Source: an uncultured Subdoligranulum sp. (GTDB lineage: Bacteria; Bacillota; Clostridia; Oscillospirales; Ruminococcaceae). Taken from it: 64,000 nucleotides of DNA. Below are positions 17,333 through 25,856 of this stretch, piece by piece. The notes under the pieces are model-generated. The model did no database searches, had not been told where the DNA came from, and saw nothing but the letters and a program-made list of their open reading frames with translations. The stretch covers positions 1 through 64,000 of the forward strand of contig UQZO01000007.1 of NCBI GenBank assembly GCA_900545545.1, written 5' to 3'. Within the stretch, counting starts at the first letter, position 1. The number at the start of each line of letters is the position of its first letter. Made by a program: the position numbers and the translations under genes.

Positions 17333-17788
17333 TTTCATTATACGCGCCGGTTGGTCCTATAAATGGGATTTTCCGCCAAGGAATCTGAACGAGAGCAGCA
17401 AACAGTTCGCAGTATTTCTGATTATGTAATTTCCAGTCCGGTTACACGAAAGGAGTGGCAGCCGAATGTCAACAAATCGCTGAAGGATATTGCTGCTCGT
17501 AGGCAATCTTGAATTTCTCAGCAAAAAGTAGAAATTGAGTAAAGCACCTAATAAATCTAATTCGTTCACTTTTTATCGTCCTCTTGACGGGGCTTACGCC
17601 AAGCAATACAATAATATAGTTTATAGGTCTAAACTGTTTCCGGCAGATACACACAGACCAAAACAATCAGTTTTTACAAGTGAATAACAATTTTAGCTCT
17701 ATTACATCTGTAGAAATGGATAATCTTGTATCTAATACTCAGTACGATTGAAATCTGATTCATTAAGGAAGAGAGGCAAGAAATAGTT
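17333..17788. other. Gene-free stretch upstream of glmM
   Basis: About 450 bases with no supportable gene. AT-rich and unlike both neighbours. It probably contains the glmM promoter near its right end and may be debris from element insertion. No glmS-type ribozyme or riboswitch was recognised. Confidence 0.4.
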
Positions 17789-19174
17789 ATGGGAAAATAT
17801 TTTGGAACCGATGGCTTCCGTGGGGAAGCCAATATCAGTCTGACCGCCGACCACGCTTATAAAATTGGCCGCTTTCTTGGCTGGTATTATGGGATGCTGC
17901 GTCAGCAACAGAAAAATAGTAATCCTCCTCGCATTGTAATCGGTAAGGACACCCGCCGTTCCAGTTATATGTTTGAGTATTCACTGGTCAGCGGTCTAGT
18001 AGCCTCCGGTGCAGATGCCTATCTGCTCCATGTCACAACTACCCCCAGCGTAGCATATATTGCTCGGGTTGATGATTTTGACTGCGGCATCATGATTTCT
18101 GCCAGTCATAATCCCTATTATGACAACGGTATCAAACTAATCAACTCCTGTGGCGAGAAGATGGACGAGGAGACCCTCCTTCTGATCGAGGATTACTTGG
18201 ATGGGAAGTTGCATGTTTTTGACCAGGATTGGCCTGAGCTGCCCTTTGCACACCGTGATCGGATTGGGTGCACTGTGGACTATGTTGCCGGACGAAACCG
18301 CTATATGGGATATCTGATTTCTCTTGGAATTTATTCTTTCAGAGGAATGAAGGTAGGCCTGGACTGTGCCAACGGCAGTAGCTGGAACATTGCAAAATCC
18401 ATTTTTGATGCGCTAGGCGCAGACACCTATGTTATCAACAATCAGCCTAACGGGTTGAATATTAACTTGAATGCTGGTTCAACCCACATCGAAGACCTTC
18501 AGAAATTCGTAGTGGAGAAAGGTTTGGATGTGGGCTTTGCCTATGATGGCGATGCCGACCGCTGCCTTTGTGTAGATGAAAACGGGCACGTAGTAGATGG
18601 CGATGCAATTCTTTATATCTATGGCTGCTACATGAAGGAACGCGGCAAGTTGGTCAACAACACTATTGTCACCACGGTCATGTCCAATTTCGGCCTATAT
18701 AAGGCGCTGGACAAGCAGGGAATCGGTTATGCAAAAACCGCTGTAGGTGATAAGTATGTATATGAATACATGTCCAAAAATGGATGCAGAATCGGCGGAG
18801 AGCAGAGCGGGCACATTATTTTTAGCAAATACGCAACTACCGGTGACGGTATCTTGACCAGCCTCAAGATGATGGAAGTGATGCTGGCCCGAAAGAAGAA
18901 ACTGAGTGAACTGGCCGCACCTTTCAAGGTATACCCTCAGGTATTGGAGAACGTTCGTGTTGCGGACAAAAATGCCACGCAAGCAGACGCAGATGTCCAG
19001 GCCGCGGTAGCCAAAGTAGCTGAGGCCCTAGGCGAAACAGGCCGTATTCTGGTCCGTGAGTCTGGCACAGAACCTGTAATCCGTGTTATGGTGGAGGCGC
19101 CGGAACACGAAATCTGCCAGAAGTATGTGGATGAAGTTGTCACTGTCATCAAGGCAAAAGGATACAGCGTCTAA
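17789..19174 (+). CDS. glmM: Phosphoglucosamine mutase
   Basis: A 461-residue alpha-D-phosphohexomutase. The N-terminus MGKYFGTDGFRGEANISLT and the active-site serine loop ISASHNPYYDNGIKLI identify the GlmM branch. The metal loop AYDGDADRC, the GEQSGHIIF sugar-binding loop and the phosphate-binding RESGTEPVIRVM follow. It converts glucosamine-6-phosphate to glucosamine-1-phosphate for UDP-GlcNAc, used in peptidoglycan and in polymers such as the one made by the upstream cluster. GAGAGG precedes the ATG. It forms an operon with glmS, 49 bases downstream. Confidence 0.92.
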   Translation: MGKYFGTDGFRGEANISLTADHAYKIGRFLGWYYGMLRQQQKNSNPPRIVIGKDTRRSSYMFEYSLVSGLVASGADAYLLHVTTTPSVAYIARVDDFDCGIMISASHNPYYDNGIKLINSCGEKMDEETLLLIEDYLDGKLHVFDQDWPELPFAHRDRIGCTVDYVAGRNRYMGYLISLGIYSFRGMKVGLDCANGSSWNIAKSIFDALGADTYVINNQPNGLNINLNAGSTHIEDLQKFVVEKGLDVGFAYDGDADRCLCVDENGHVVDGDAILYIYGCYMKERGKLVNNTIVTTVMSNFGLYKALDKQGIGYAKTAVGDKYVYEYMSKNGCRIGGEQSGHIIFSKYATTGDGILTSLKMMEVMLARKKKLSELAAPFKVYPQVLENVRVADKNATQADADVQAAVAKVAEALGETGRILVRESGTEPVIRVMVEAPEHEICQKYVDEVVTVIKAKGYSV

Positions 19175-19223
19175 TCACAGTCATTTTATATGAGCTCCAT
19201 GAGGAAAGAGAGGAGTTGTAACT

Positions 19224-21092
19224 ATGTGCGGAATTGTAGGTTTCACCGGATATCAGCAGGCAGCCCCCATTTTATTGGAAGGGCTGTCCCGCTTGGAATA
19301 TCGTGGCTATGATTCGGCGGGTCTCGCAGTGAGGGATGGAGACCACCTGGCAGAGGTAGTCAAAGCTACCGGGAAATTGCGCAATCTTGCGGAGAAAACC
19401 GATAACGGTCATGCGCTGGCTGGAACTTGTGGCATTGGACACACTCGTTGGGCTACCCATGGTGCCCCCAGTCAGATCAATGCTCATCCTCATGTGAGCG
19501 GCAATTGTCTCCATTCAGCCTCTGGTCCGGTTGAATCAGAGGTAGTAGGCGTTCATAACGGAATTGTAGAAAACTATCAAGAATTGAAAGATAAACTGTT
19601 GCACCACAACTATACCTTTTACAGTCAAACGGATACCGAAGTTCTGATTAAGCTGATAGATTACTACTATAAAAAATATAAGATGGGTCCTATTGATGCG
19701 ATCACCAAGACCATGGTGCGCGTGCGTGGTAGTTATGCATTGGAGGTCATGTTCAAGGATTATCCGGGTGAGATTTTCGTAGCTCGGAAGGATTCCCCTA
19801 TGATTATCGGAATCGCAGATGGTGAAACTTACGTAGCTTCTGATGTGCCTGCCATTTTGAAATATACCCGGAGCGTCTATTATATTGATAATCTGGAGTT
19901 GGCAAGGCTTACTCCCGGTAAGGCAGTCTTCTATGATTTGAATGGCGATGAGGTGGAAAAACAGCCTGTCGAGATTACCTTCTCAGCTGAGGCGGCAGAG
20001 AAGGGTGGTTTCGCCCACTTCATGATGAAGGAAATCCATGAGCAGCCAAAAGCCATTGAGGATACACTCCATTCAGTTATTCAGGATGGGCAGATCAATC
20101 TTGGCGGAGTTGGTTTGACCGAGGAAGATATTTCCAAAATTTCTCAGCTGTATATTGTAGCTTGCGGATCAGCTTGGCATGTTGGAATGGTGGCCCAGTA
20201 TGTCTTTGAAGATTTGGCCAACTTGCCGGTGCGTGTTGAGTTGGCATCGGAGTTTCGCTATCGTCGGATGCCCTTAGATCCCAATGGCCTTGTGATTATC
20301 ATCAGTCAAAGTGGTGAGACCGCGGATAGTTTGGCCGCCCTGCGTGAGGCTAAAAGGTGTGGTCTACGCACCCTTGGTATTGTCAATGTAGTGGGGAGCA
20401 GCATTGCCCGCGAGGCGGACAATGTGTTCTATACCTTGGCTGGTCCTGAGATTTCGGTTGCTACTACCAAAGCCTATTCTGCCCAGCTTGTGGCCTGCTA
20501 CTCTCTAGCCATTCAGTTTGCTAAAGTACGCCATGAATTGGATGAACAGCGCTACCAGGACATGATTGCAGAATTGCAGAGCCTGTCGGACAAAGTTGCA
20601 CGGATTTTGGAAGACAAAGAGCGAATTCAGTGGTTTGCCGCAAAGTTTGCAAATGCACACGACGTCTTCTTTGTGGGACGTGGCATTGACTATGCCGTCA
20701 GCCTTGAAGGTAGCCTCAAGATGAAGGAAATCAGCTACATACACTCAGAGGCCTATGCGGCGGGCGAATTGAAGCACGGAACTATCAGCTTGATTGAGAA
20801 CGGGACCCTAGTGATTGGCGTTTTGACCCAGAGCGAGTTGTTTGAAAAAACTGTATCCAACATGGTGGAGTGCAAATCCCGCGGAGCCTACCTAATGGGT
20901 CTGACCAGTTACGGCAACTACTCTTTAGAGGACACGGCCAACTTTACCCTCTACATCCCCAAGACAGATGAGCACTTTGCAGCCAGCCTTGCAGTGATTC
21001 CTCTGCAATTGCTGGGATATTATCTGAGTGTAGCAAGAGGTTTGGATGTGGACAAGCCTCGAAATCTGGCAAAGAGTGTGACAGTGGAGTAA
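19224..21092 (+). CDS. glmS: Glutamine-fructose-6-phosphate aminotransferase
   Basis: A 622-residue enzyme. Mature Cys1 of the class II glutamine amidotransferase domain follows Met (MCGIVGFTGYQ), with YRGYDSAGLA, HTRWATHG and HNGIVENY. Two SIS isomerase domains follow (ACGSAWHVGMVAQY, IIISQSGETADSLAAL, ATTKAYSAQ, KHGTISLIENG), ending LAKSVTVE. It makes glucosamine-6-phosphate, the substrate for the GlmM enzyme encoded just upstream. The short intergenic gap leaves no room for a glmS ribozyme, so regulation must differ from the Bacillus type. Confidence 0.95.
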   Translation: MCGIVGFTGYQQAAPILLEGLSRLEYRGYDSAGLAVRDGDHLAEVVKATGKLRNLAEKTDNGHALAGTCGIGHTRWATHGAPSQINAHPHVSGNCLHSASGPVESEVVGVHNGIVENYQELKDKLLHHNYTFYSQTDTEVLIKLIDYYYKKYKMGPIDAITKTMVRVRGSYALEVMFKDYPGEIFVARKDSPMIIGIADGETYVASDVPAILKYTRSVYYIDNLELARLTPGKAVFYDLNGDEVEKQPVEITFSAEAAEKGGFAHFMMKEIHEQPKAIEDTLHSVIQDGQINLGGVGLTEEDISKISQLYIVACGSAWHVGMVAQYVFEDLANLPVRVELASEFRYRRMPLDPNGLVIIISQSGETADSLAALREAKRCGLRTLGIVNVVGSSIAREADNVFYTLAGPEISVATTKAYSAQLVACYSLAIQFAKVRHELDEQRYQDMIAELQSLSDKVARILEDKERIQWFAAKFANAHDVFFVGRGIDYAVSLEGSLKMKEISYIHSEAYAAGELKHGTISLIENGTLVIGVLTQSELFEKTVSNMVECKSRGAYLMGLTSYGNYSLEDTANFTLYIPKTDEHFAASLAVIPLQLLGYYLSVARGLDVDKPRNLAKSVTVE

Positions 21093-21372
21093 AAGTAGAA
21101 ATTAAAGTACAGAATTAATCTCGTATTCTGTGTAAAATCCATCTATGGTGCGAACAGCGCAAAATTTGTTCAGAACATTAGCCTGTTGAATCCGGTCTGC
21201 CGTTCTTCCCACACCATAACGCCTCGTCCCTCTTAGGATTCCATTGCCGCTGGTGGGCATAGTCTCCTTGGGTGGTGTGGGATCGCCATGGGAAAATACT
21301 TTTCCGCAGGCAGCTCATGCGCTATCGCACTAGGGATAGAATTTTCTGGAGACAGAGCGGCCTACCGTGTTT
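21093..21372. other. Gene-free stretch after glmS
   Basis: No supportable gene or clear terminator. A short open frame at 21289 starts MGKYF like GlmM but then diverges and is not considered real. Confidence 0.4.
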
Positions 21373-21490
21373 CCCTGCCTTCCGCCTGATAACATTCGTT
21401 TCCAAACTGGAATTTCGTGCGAGCTCTACCATAGAAAATACCCCGGAGGGGTCGGTCAATGGCCGTGCCTCTCCGGAGCGGTTTTGTTGT
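21373..21490. repeat. Intergenic repeat, copy A
   Basis: A roughly 115-base unit shared with 22598-22716 at high identity, beginning CCCTGCCTTCCGCCTGATAA and ending in a hairpin of CCGGAG and CTCCGG arms followed by TTTTG. It sits 70 bases upstream of an SGNH hydrolase gene. The hairpin in this copy has mismatches, so termination may be weaker than in copy B. Confidence 0.75.
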
Positions 21491-21562
21491 GCTGTGCAGA
21501 CTTCCGATTGAGGAAGTCCGCCGGACCTGATATAATAGGCCCAACAGGAAAGGAGCGCCGCC

Positions 21563-22099
21563 ATGAAGGTAGTTTGTTTCGGGGATTCCAATACCTACGG
21601 ATACGACCCACGTTCCTGGCTGGGCGGGCGGTATCCGGCGGACAGCCGCTGGGCGGACCTGCTGGCCCAAAAGACTGGCTGGAATGTTGTCAATCTGGGA
21701 GAAAACGGCCGGTGTATTCCACTGCGGCCGATCACTTTGCCAGCGGATGCCGATCTTGTGATCGTCATGCTGGGCACCAATGATCTGCTGCAGGGCTGCA
21801 CGCCGGAAAAGACCGAGGACCGGATGAAGCGCTTTCTTCAAAGTCTGCCACTGGCACCGGAGCGCATCCTGCTGATTGCCCCACCACCCATGGTGTCGGG
21901 GGAATGGGTCACTGACCCATCCTTGATGGAATCCTCCCGCCTGCTGGCCGGGTACTACCGGGAGTTGGCCGGGCAGCTGGGTGTCCGGTTTGCCGACGCG
22001 GGGAACTGGCATGTAATGCTCGCCTATGACGGCGTACATTTTACCGGGCAGGGCCACCGGGCCTTTGCCGAAAACCTTGCACAGGAGGTTTGCCGATGA
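21563..22099 (+). CDS. SGNH/GDSL family hydrolase
   Basis: A 178-residue protein with all four SGNH blocks: VVCFGDSNTYGYD (nucleophile Ser), the conserved Gly in NLGENGRC, MLGTNDLL, and the Asp-His pair in YDGVHFTGQGHRAF. No signal peptide is visible, so it is probably cytoplasmic. Members deacylate sugars, lipids or small esters; the substrate is unknown. The stop overlaps the start of the rhodanese gene (ATGA), so the two are coupled. Confidence 0.9.
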   Translation: MKVVCFGDSNTYGYDPRSWLGGRYPADSRWADLLAQKTGWNVVNLGENGRCIPLRPITLPADADLVIVMLGTNDLLQGCTPEKTEDRMKRFLQSLPLAPERILLIAPPPMVSGEWVTDPSLMESSRLLAGYYRELAGQLGVRFADAGNWHVMLAYDGVHFTGQGHRAFAENLAQEVCR

Positions 22100-22485
22100 A
22101 ACGACTTGTGTTTTTGCTTTTGGTCCTCGTTTCTCTACTGACCGGCTGCGGCACAGCCGGGACTTCCGGGGAAAGCAGCTACCAGCAAATCAGCCAGGAG
22201 GAAGCCAAGGAGATGATGGACACCCAGGAGGTAGTGGTCCTGGATGTGCGGGAGCAGGAGGAATACGACAGCGGGCATATTCCCGATGCCGTGCTGCTGC
22301 CGGTGGGGACCATCACCGAGGAATCCGCCGCCGAAGTCATCCCGGAAAAGGACACAACCGTTCTGGTATACTGCCGCAGCGGCAACCGCAGCAAAACGGC
22401 CGCCAAGACGCTGGCCGGGTTAGGGTATACCAATATCTACGAGTTCGGCGGGATTACCACCTGGCCGTATGAGGTGGAACAATAA
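22096..22485 (+). CDS. Rhodanese-domain lipoprotein
   Basis: A 129-residue protein with a lipoprotein signal peptide (MKRLVFLLLVLVSLLTGCG, lipobox LTGC) and a rhodanese domain (VVVLDVREQEEYDSGHIPDA) with the active cysteine in VYCRSGNRSKTAA. It is anchored outside the membrane and may handle sulfane sulfur or act as a binding module. ATG 22096 overlaps the preceding stop and has AGGAGGT seven bases upstream, inside the hydrolase gene. Confidence 0.88.
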   Translation: MKRLVFLLLVLVSLLTGCGTAGTSGESSYQQISQEEAKEMMDTQEVVVLDVREQEEYDSGHIPDAVLLPVGTITEESAAEVIPEKDTTVLVYCRSGNRSKTAAKTLAGLGYTNIYEFGGITTWPYEVEQ

Positions 22486-22492
22486 TAAACAG

Positions 22493-22530
22493 AACCGGGG
22501 CTTTCCACATGGGAAGCCCCGGTTGCATTT
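22493..22530 (+). terminator. Intrinsic terminator after the rhodanese gene
   Basis: AACCGGGGCTTTCC pairs perfectly with GGGAAGCCCCGGTT around ACAT, followed by GCATTT. Confidence 0.85.
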
Positions 22531-22597
22531 AAGGAAAAAGTCTATAGTGCGCCACCGTGCAGTCCGATGAATTGGCGCCCCCTGACCCTCTCTGTCA

Positions 22598-22716
22598 CCC
22601 TACCTTCCGCCTGATATCATTCGTTTCCCAAGCTGGAATTTCGTGCGAGTTTCCCCATAGAAAATGCCCCGGAGAAGTCGGTCACAATGGCCGACCCTCT
22701 CCGGGGCGCTTTTTCT
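22598..22716. repeat. Intergenic repeat, copy B, with bidirectional terminator
   Basis: Second copy of the unit at 21373-21490. Its right half is a strong hairpin: GCCCCGGAGA (22666-22675) with TCTCCGGGGC (22698-22707) plus an inner GTCGG/CCGAC, then GCTTTTT on plus and GCATTTTC on minus. It lies between the convergent rhodanese and HTH genes and probably terminates both. Confidence 0.8.
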
Positions 22717-22722
22717 GTTATG

Positions 22723-23322
22723 CTATGTTTGTTCCCGGAAGTACCGCTCCCAGCACTTCTTGCTGATGGTTTTCGTCTCCGTCTCCCAAGAACGGAGGGA
22801 GCTTTCGCTGATGCCGGTTTTGCGGGCAAAGGCTGCCCGGCTGAGGCCAGCCCGCTGGCGGATGGCCAGAATCTGGTGGGCCTGTCCCTCGTATAGAAAG
22901 CGGTTATACCTATCCAGCAGGTCGGTCACCGGCACGCCGTACAGCTCTGCCAGCCTGTCCGCGACGGCGGCAGGGGTATGCTCGCAGGCGCCGGTCTCCA
23001 TGTCGATGTAGAACGGGGTCGTAATGCCCACCCGCTTGGCCACCTCCCGCTGCAGCAGGCCCAGGTGGAGGCGGCACCACCGCAGCCGGTCGGGGACGCT
23101 GCTGATCTCCTGGTAACTGTGGTACTGCCGGGTGAACCGCTGGGCCTCCGGCAGATTGCGGGGCGCGACGAGCCGGAACCGATGCACAGCCAGGGGCGCA
23201 AAGCGGGGCTTGCCGTGGTCGGTGCGGCAGAGTATGTAAAAATCCGGTGAGACCCGGGCGAACACCTTCCATTTTGGCAAAGGCCCGAAAATCCGTTCCG
23301 CTGTTCCAGCCGGAATTCCCAA
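22723..23322 (-). CDS. Protein with two helix-turn-helix domains
   Basis: Up to 199 residues. Two Cro/C1-like helix-turn-helix segments are visible: LRWCRLHLGLLQREVAKRVG (about residue 80) and LAIRQRAGLSRAAFARKTG (about residue 150). The latter is followed by SESSLRSWETE. The start is uncertain: TTG at 23322 and GTG at 23265 are open, neither with a good ribosome binding site. The first 20 residues overlap the point where the sigK-like homology ends, so this could be part of whatever replaced the sigK 3' half. Likely a DNA-binding regulator; target unknown. Confidence 0.6.
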   Translation of the reverse strand: MGIPAGTAERIFGPLPKWKVFARVSPDFYILCRTDHGKPRFAPLAVHRFRLVAPRNLPEAQRFTRQYHSYQEISSVPDRLRWCRLHLGLLQREVAKRVGITTPFYIDMETGACEHTPAAVADRLAELYGVPVTDLLDRYNRFLYEGQAHQILAIRQRAGLSRAAFARKTGISESSLRSWETETKTISKKCWERYFREQT

Positions 23323-23336
23323 ACAGGCGTTTTTGT

Positions 23337-23693
23337 GAGGATAGCATTTTCAATGCAGCGGCTGGCATAGCTGGAAAATTTGCTGGCACGGTCCGGGTTG
23401 AAGGTATCCACCGCTTTGATCAGACCGATTGTCCCGATGGAGATCAGATCATCCTGGGCGGTGGCTGCCGCGTAGTATTTTTTGGTCACATGGGCCACCA
23501 GGCGCAGATTGTGACGGATCAGAAGATCCCGCGCCCGGGCCGCCTCTTCCCCGCCCGCGCGCAGTGTTGTAAAAGCCTCTTTTTCCTTTGCCGGAGAAAG
23601 CGGCCGCGGAAAAGAACCGCTTTCCAGATGCAGCAAAAGATACAGCACATGCCCGGCCGCCGCTTGCAGGAACAGGCCCAGCACCTCGAACAT
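23337..23693 (-). pseudogene. sigK: SigK-like sporulation sigma factor, 5' fragment
   Basis: The first 119 codons read as a mother-cell sigma factor of the SigK type. There is a hydrophobic pro-sequence (LFLQAAAGHVLYLLLHLESG), FPRPLSPAKEKEAF, HNLRLVAHVTKKY, DDLISIGTIGLIKAVDTF and SYASRCIENAIL. Homology stops there, within region 2; the frame continues through unrelated sequence and regions 3 and 4 are absent. A full protein would be about 230 residues. GGGGGTGG precedes the ATG. The break falls next to the site where skin prophages interrupt sigK in Bacillus and Clostridioides. It may be a relic or half of a split gene. Confidence 0.75.
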
Positions 23694-23833
23694 AACACCA
23701 CCCCCTGCCCCAAAGTATGCAGGCAGCCGGGCCGCTATGTGCCAAAAAGGGACAAGTTCCGCCGGGCAGCAGCTACGGTATACTGTATTGCGCGGTTACG
23801 GAAAAGTACCGCAAAAAGCAGAAGGCAGCAAAA

Positions 23834-23872
23834 CGCCCGGCCCCACTGTATAAAACAGAGGCGCCGGGCGCA
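23834..23872 (-). terminator. Intrinsic terminator after the 67-residue gene
   Basis: GCCCGGC and GCCGGGC arms on the minus strand followed by GTTTTGC, just after the stop at 23878. Confidence 0.6.
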
Positions 23873-23877
23873 GTTTG

Positions 23878-24081
23878 TTATTCGGCCTTTTTCAGTTCTC
23901 GTTCAACCAGATCTCTGGCAATGGTAAAAGCCTCGATCCGCCGCCGGGCCAGGGTGAGCTGGGATTTATAGCGGGAGGGATTTTCCTTGGCTTCCAGTGT
24001 CTTGACGACCTCCCGCAGTTTGTGCAGCGTGGAGTCGATCTGGCGCAGGGCTTCGGTCAGTTCCGTTTGGGAATACGTCAT
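23878..24081 (-). CDS. Small helical protein of unknown function
   Basis: A 67-residue, highly charged, all-helical protein (TELTEALRQIDSTLHKLREV, RRRIEAFTIARDLVERELKK) with coiled-coil character. No family recognised. It lies 30 bases downstream of the flavin-reductase-like gene and ends at its own terminator, so they may be one transcript. Confidence 0.55.
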   Translation of the reverse strand: MTYSQTELTEALRQIDSTLHKLREVVKTLEAKENPSRYKSQLTLARRRIEAFTIARDLVERELKKAE

Positions 24082-24111
24082 GATGTGCCTTTCCTGCCAT
24101 CTTTGTGTCGG

Positions 24112-24672
24112 TTATTTCAGGGCAGCGCCGTCGCGGAAGGCGTTGCCCACCTTCTCGCCCAGTTTGCGGTAGGCATTGTGGATGGGATCAAAGGTGATGG
24201 GCTGCAGTTTATCGGGATCAATCTTGCCGTCGGCATCCAGTACCGCCTCGTCGGCGCTGACGTTGACGATCTCTCCCACCAGGCGGCAGCTTTCGGGGTC
24301 ATAGCTGACCAGGCGGCATTCCACCGTCATGGGCAGTTCTTCAATGATGGGGGCATCCACAAACGCCGACGGAGTGGTATGCCAGCCCGCTTTTTCCAGC
24401 TTATTGGCCACGGTATTGCCCGAGGCGATGCCCACATAATCGCAGGCAACGACCTGCGCGGCGGTAGCCATGCTGACGGTAAACGCCTTGCGGGCCAGGA
24501 TGTTGGCGGTGGTTTTATGGCCGGCACTGATGCACATCGAAAGCTGGGTATCGTCACTGATACCGCCCCAGGCAGCATTCATGGCGTCGGGGGTGCCGTC
24601 CTCCCCGTAGGTAGCCAGGATGAACACCGGCTGCGGATAGGTCCAGGGTTTTGCACCAAAATTTTTACGCAT
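24112..24672 (-). CDS. Flavin reductase-like FMN-binding protein
   Basis: A 186-residue protein of the flavin reductase/flavoredoxin fold: PQPVFILATYGEDGTPDAMN, AWGGISDDTQLSMCI, ARKAFTVSM and CRLVGEIVNVSADE, the common pattern of this split-barrel family. It probably binds FMN and reduces it or transfers electrons; the partner is unknown. Divergent from the reductase gene at 24910, sharing a 237-base spacer with TATTGTATCAC-like promoter sequence. An AGGAGGTA motif precedes the ATG. Confidence 0.85.
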   Translation of the reverse strand: MRKNFGAKPWTYPQPVFILATYGEDGTPDAMNAAWGGISDDTQLSMCISAGHKTTANILARKAFTVSMATAAQVVACDYVGIASGNTVANKLEKAGWHTTPSAFVDAPIIEELPMTVECRLVSYDPESCRLVGEIVNVSADEAVLDADGKIDPDKLQPITFDPIHNAYRKLGEKVGNAFRDGAALK

Positions 24673-24909
24673 AAGAAATACCTCCTGCTTGCCAGTTTTG
24701 CGGCTCAGCGGCGCTGCTGTGTGATGCCCGCACGCCTCGCCGTGCTTACAGTTATTGTATCACATTTGGAGCAGGATGAAAGAAAAAAGTTCTTTCTTTT
24801 CTGCTTGCACACGTCTCTCTGTCTGTGGTATCCTCAGGGTAAAAAGAAGTTTGTTTAATATAAAGCAATTCAAAGCTGGGCGGTGCCGACCGCCCAGGGA
24901 GGATACCGA

Positions 24910-25755
24910 ATGAAACGTGTATTGGTGACCGGTGCAGGCGGTTTTGTGGGGGCACGGGTAATGCAGCAGCTGGCCGGGCGTTGGGAGCTGCTGACGCTGC
25001 CCCGGGGTATGCTGGCCACAGCTGACCGGGAGGCGATCCTGGCGGCGGTGCAAAAACTGCACCCCGATGCCATCCTGCACACGGCGGCTTTATCCGACAC
25101 CGGCTACTGCGAAGCCCACCCCGAGGAATCTTACCGCGCCAACGTGGAGGTGCCGGCCTGGGTAGCCGATGGAGCAAAGGCGGCAGGCGCCAAGCTGGTG
25201 GCCTTCAGTTCCGACCAGGTCTACGCCGGGCTGCAGGCGCAGGGGCCTTTTGATGAGGAAACGCCCCTCTCCCCTGCCAACGTCTACGGTCGCCACAAGC
25301 TGGAAGCCGAACAGCGGGTGCTGGACCGGTTGCCGGAAGCCGTGCTGCTGCGTGCCACCTGGCTGTACGACCTGCCAAGCTACGGGCTGCCGGTGCGGGG
25401 CAATCTGCCGCTGAATCTTTGGCGGGCGGCCTTGCGGCGGGAACCGGTGCGGTTTTCCTGCCGGGATTACCGCGGCGTGACCTATGTGCGCCAGGCTGTG
25501 GAAAACCTGCTGCCCGCATTGGCGCTGCCCGGCGGCGTGTACAACTTCGGCAGCGAGAATGACACCGATATGTATACCACCGCCCAGCACTTTTGCGCCA
25601 CAATGGGCATTACCCCGCCGCTGGAAAAAGCCGACTGGCCCCGCAGCCTGCTGATGGACACCCGGAAAGCGCAGGCGGGCGGACTGCATTTTGACACCAC
25701 AACGGCAGGCATCCGCCGCTGCCTGCAAGATTATGGCCTGACCGCCCTGCTGTAA
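24910..25755 (+). CDS. RmlD-like NAD(P)-dependent sugar reductase (SDR)
   Basis: A 281-residue extended short-chain dehydrogenase. The nucleotide site VLVTGAGGFVGARVM opens the protein. HTAALSDTGYCEAHPEESY, AFSSDQVYAG and the catalytic YGRHKLEAE are the dTDP-4-dehydrorhamnose reductase-type pattern. It may act on a nucleotide sugar, but it is not beside rmlABC genes, so the assignment to rhamnose synthesis is not safe. ATG 24910 has GGAGG eight bases upstream and is preferred over an upstream in-frame start. Confidence 0.82.
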   Translation: MKRVLVTGAGGFVGARVMQQLAGRWELLTLPRGMLATADREAILAAVQKLHPDAILHTAALSDTGYCEAHPEESYRANVEVPAWVADGAKAAGAKLVAFSSDQVYAGLQAQGPFDEETPLSPANVYGRHKLEAEQRVLDRLPEAVLLRATWLYDLPSYGLPVRGNLPLNLWRAALRREPVRFSCRDYRGVTYVRQAVENLLPALALPGGVYNFGSENDTDMYTTAQHFCATMGITPPLEKADWPRSLLMDTRKAQAGGLHFDTTTAGIRRCLQDYGLTALL

Positions 25756-25767
25756 CACAGACAACAC

Positions 25768-25810
25768 AAACGCCCCGACCTGCCGGACGATCCGGAAAGT
25801 CGGGGCGTTT
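25768..25810. terminator. Bidirectional terminator
   Basis: AAACGCCCCGAC and GTCGGGGCGTTT arms with T runs on both sides, between the convergent SDR and cohesin-like genes. Confidence 0.85.
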
Positions 25811-25856
25811 GTTTGCTTGCATCAATCAGCCGTGGGGAGCGGCTTTTGAAAGGGAA

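Noticed and set aside
19175..19223. glmS ribozyme upstream of glmS
   Set aside because: The gap is only 49 bases, too short for the ribozyme, and no conserved core was seen. The glmM leader likewise shows none.
21289..21390. A 33-codon frame starting MGKYF like GlmM
   Set aside because: Only five residues match glmM, and the sequence upstream and downstream is unrelated. Coincidence is more likely than a duplicate.
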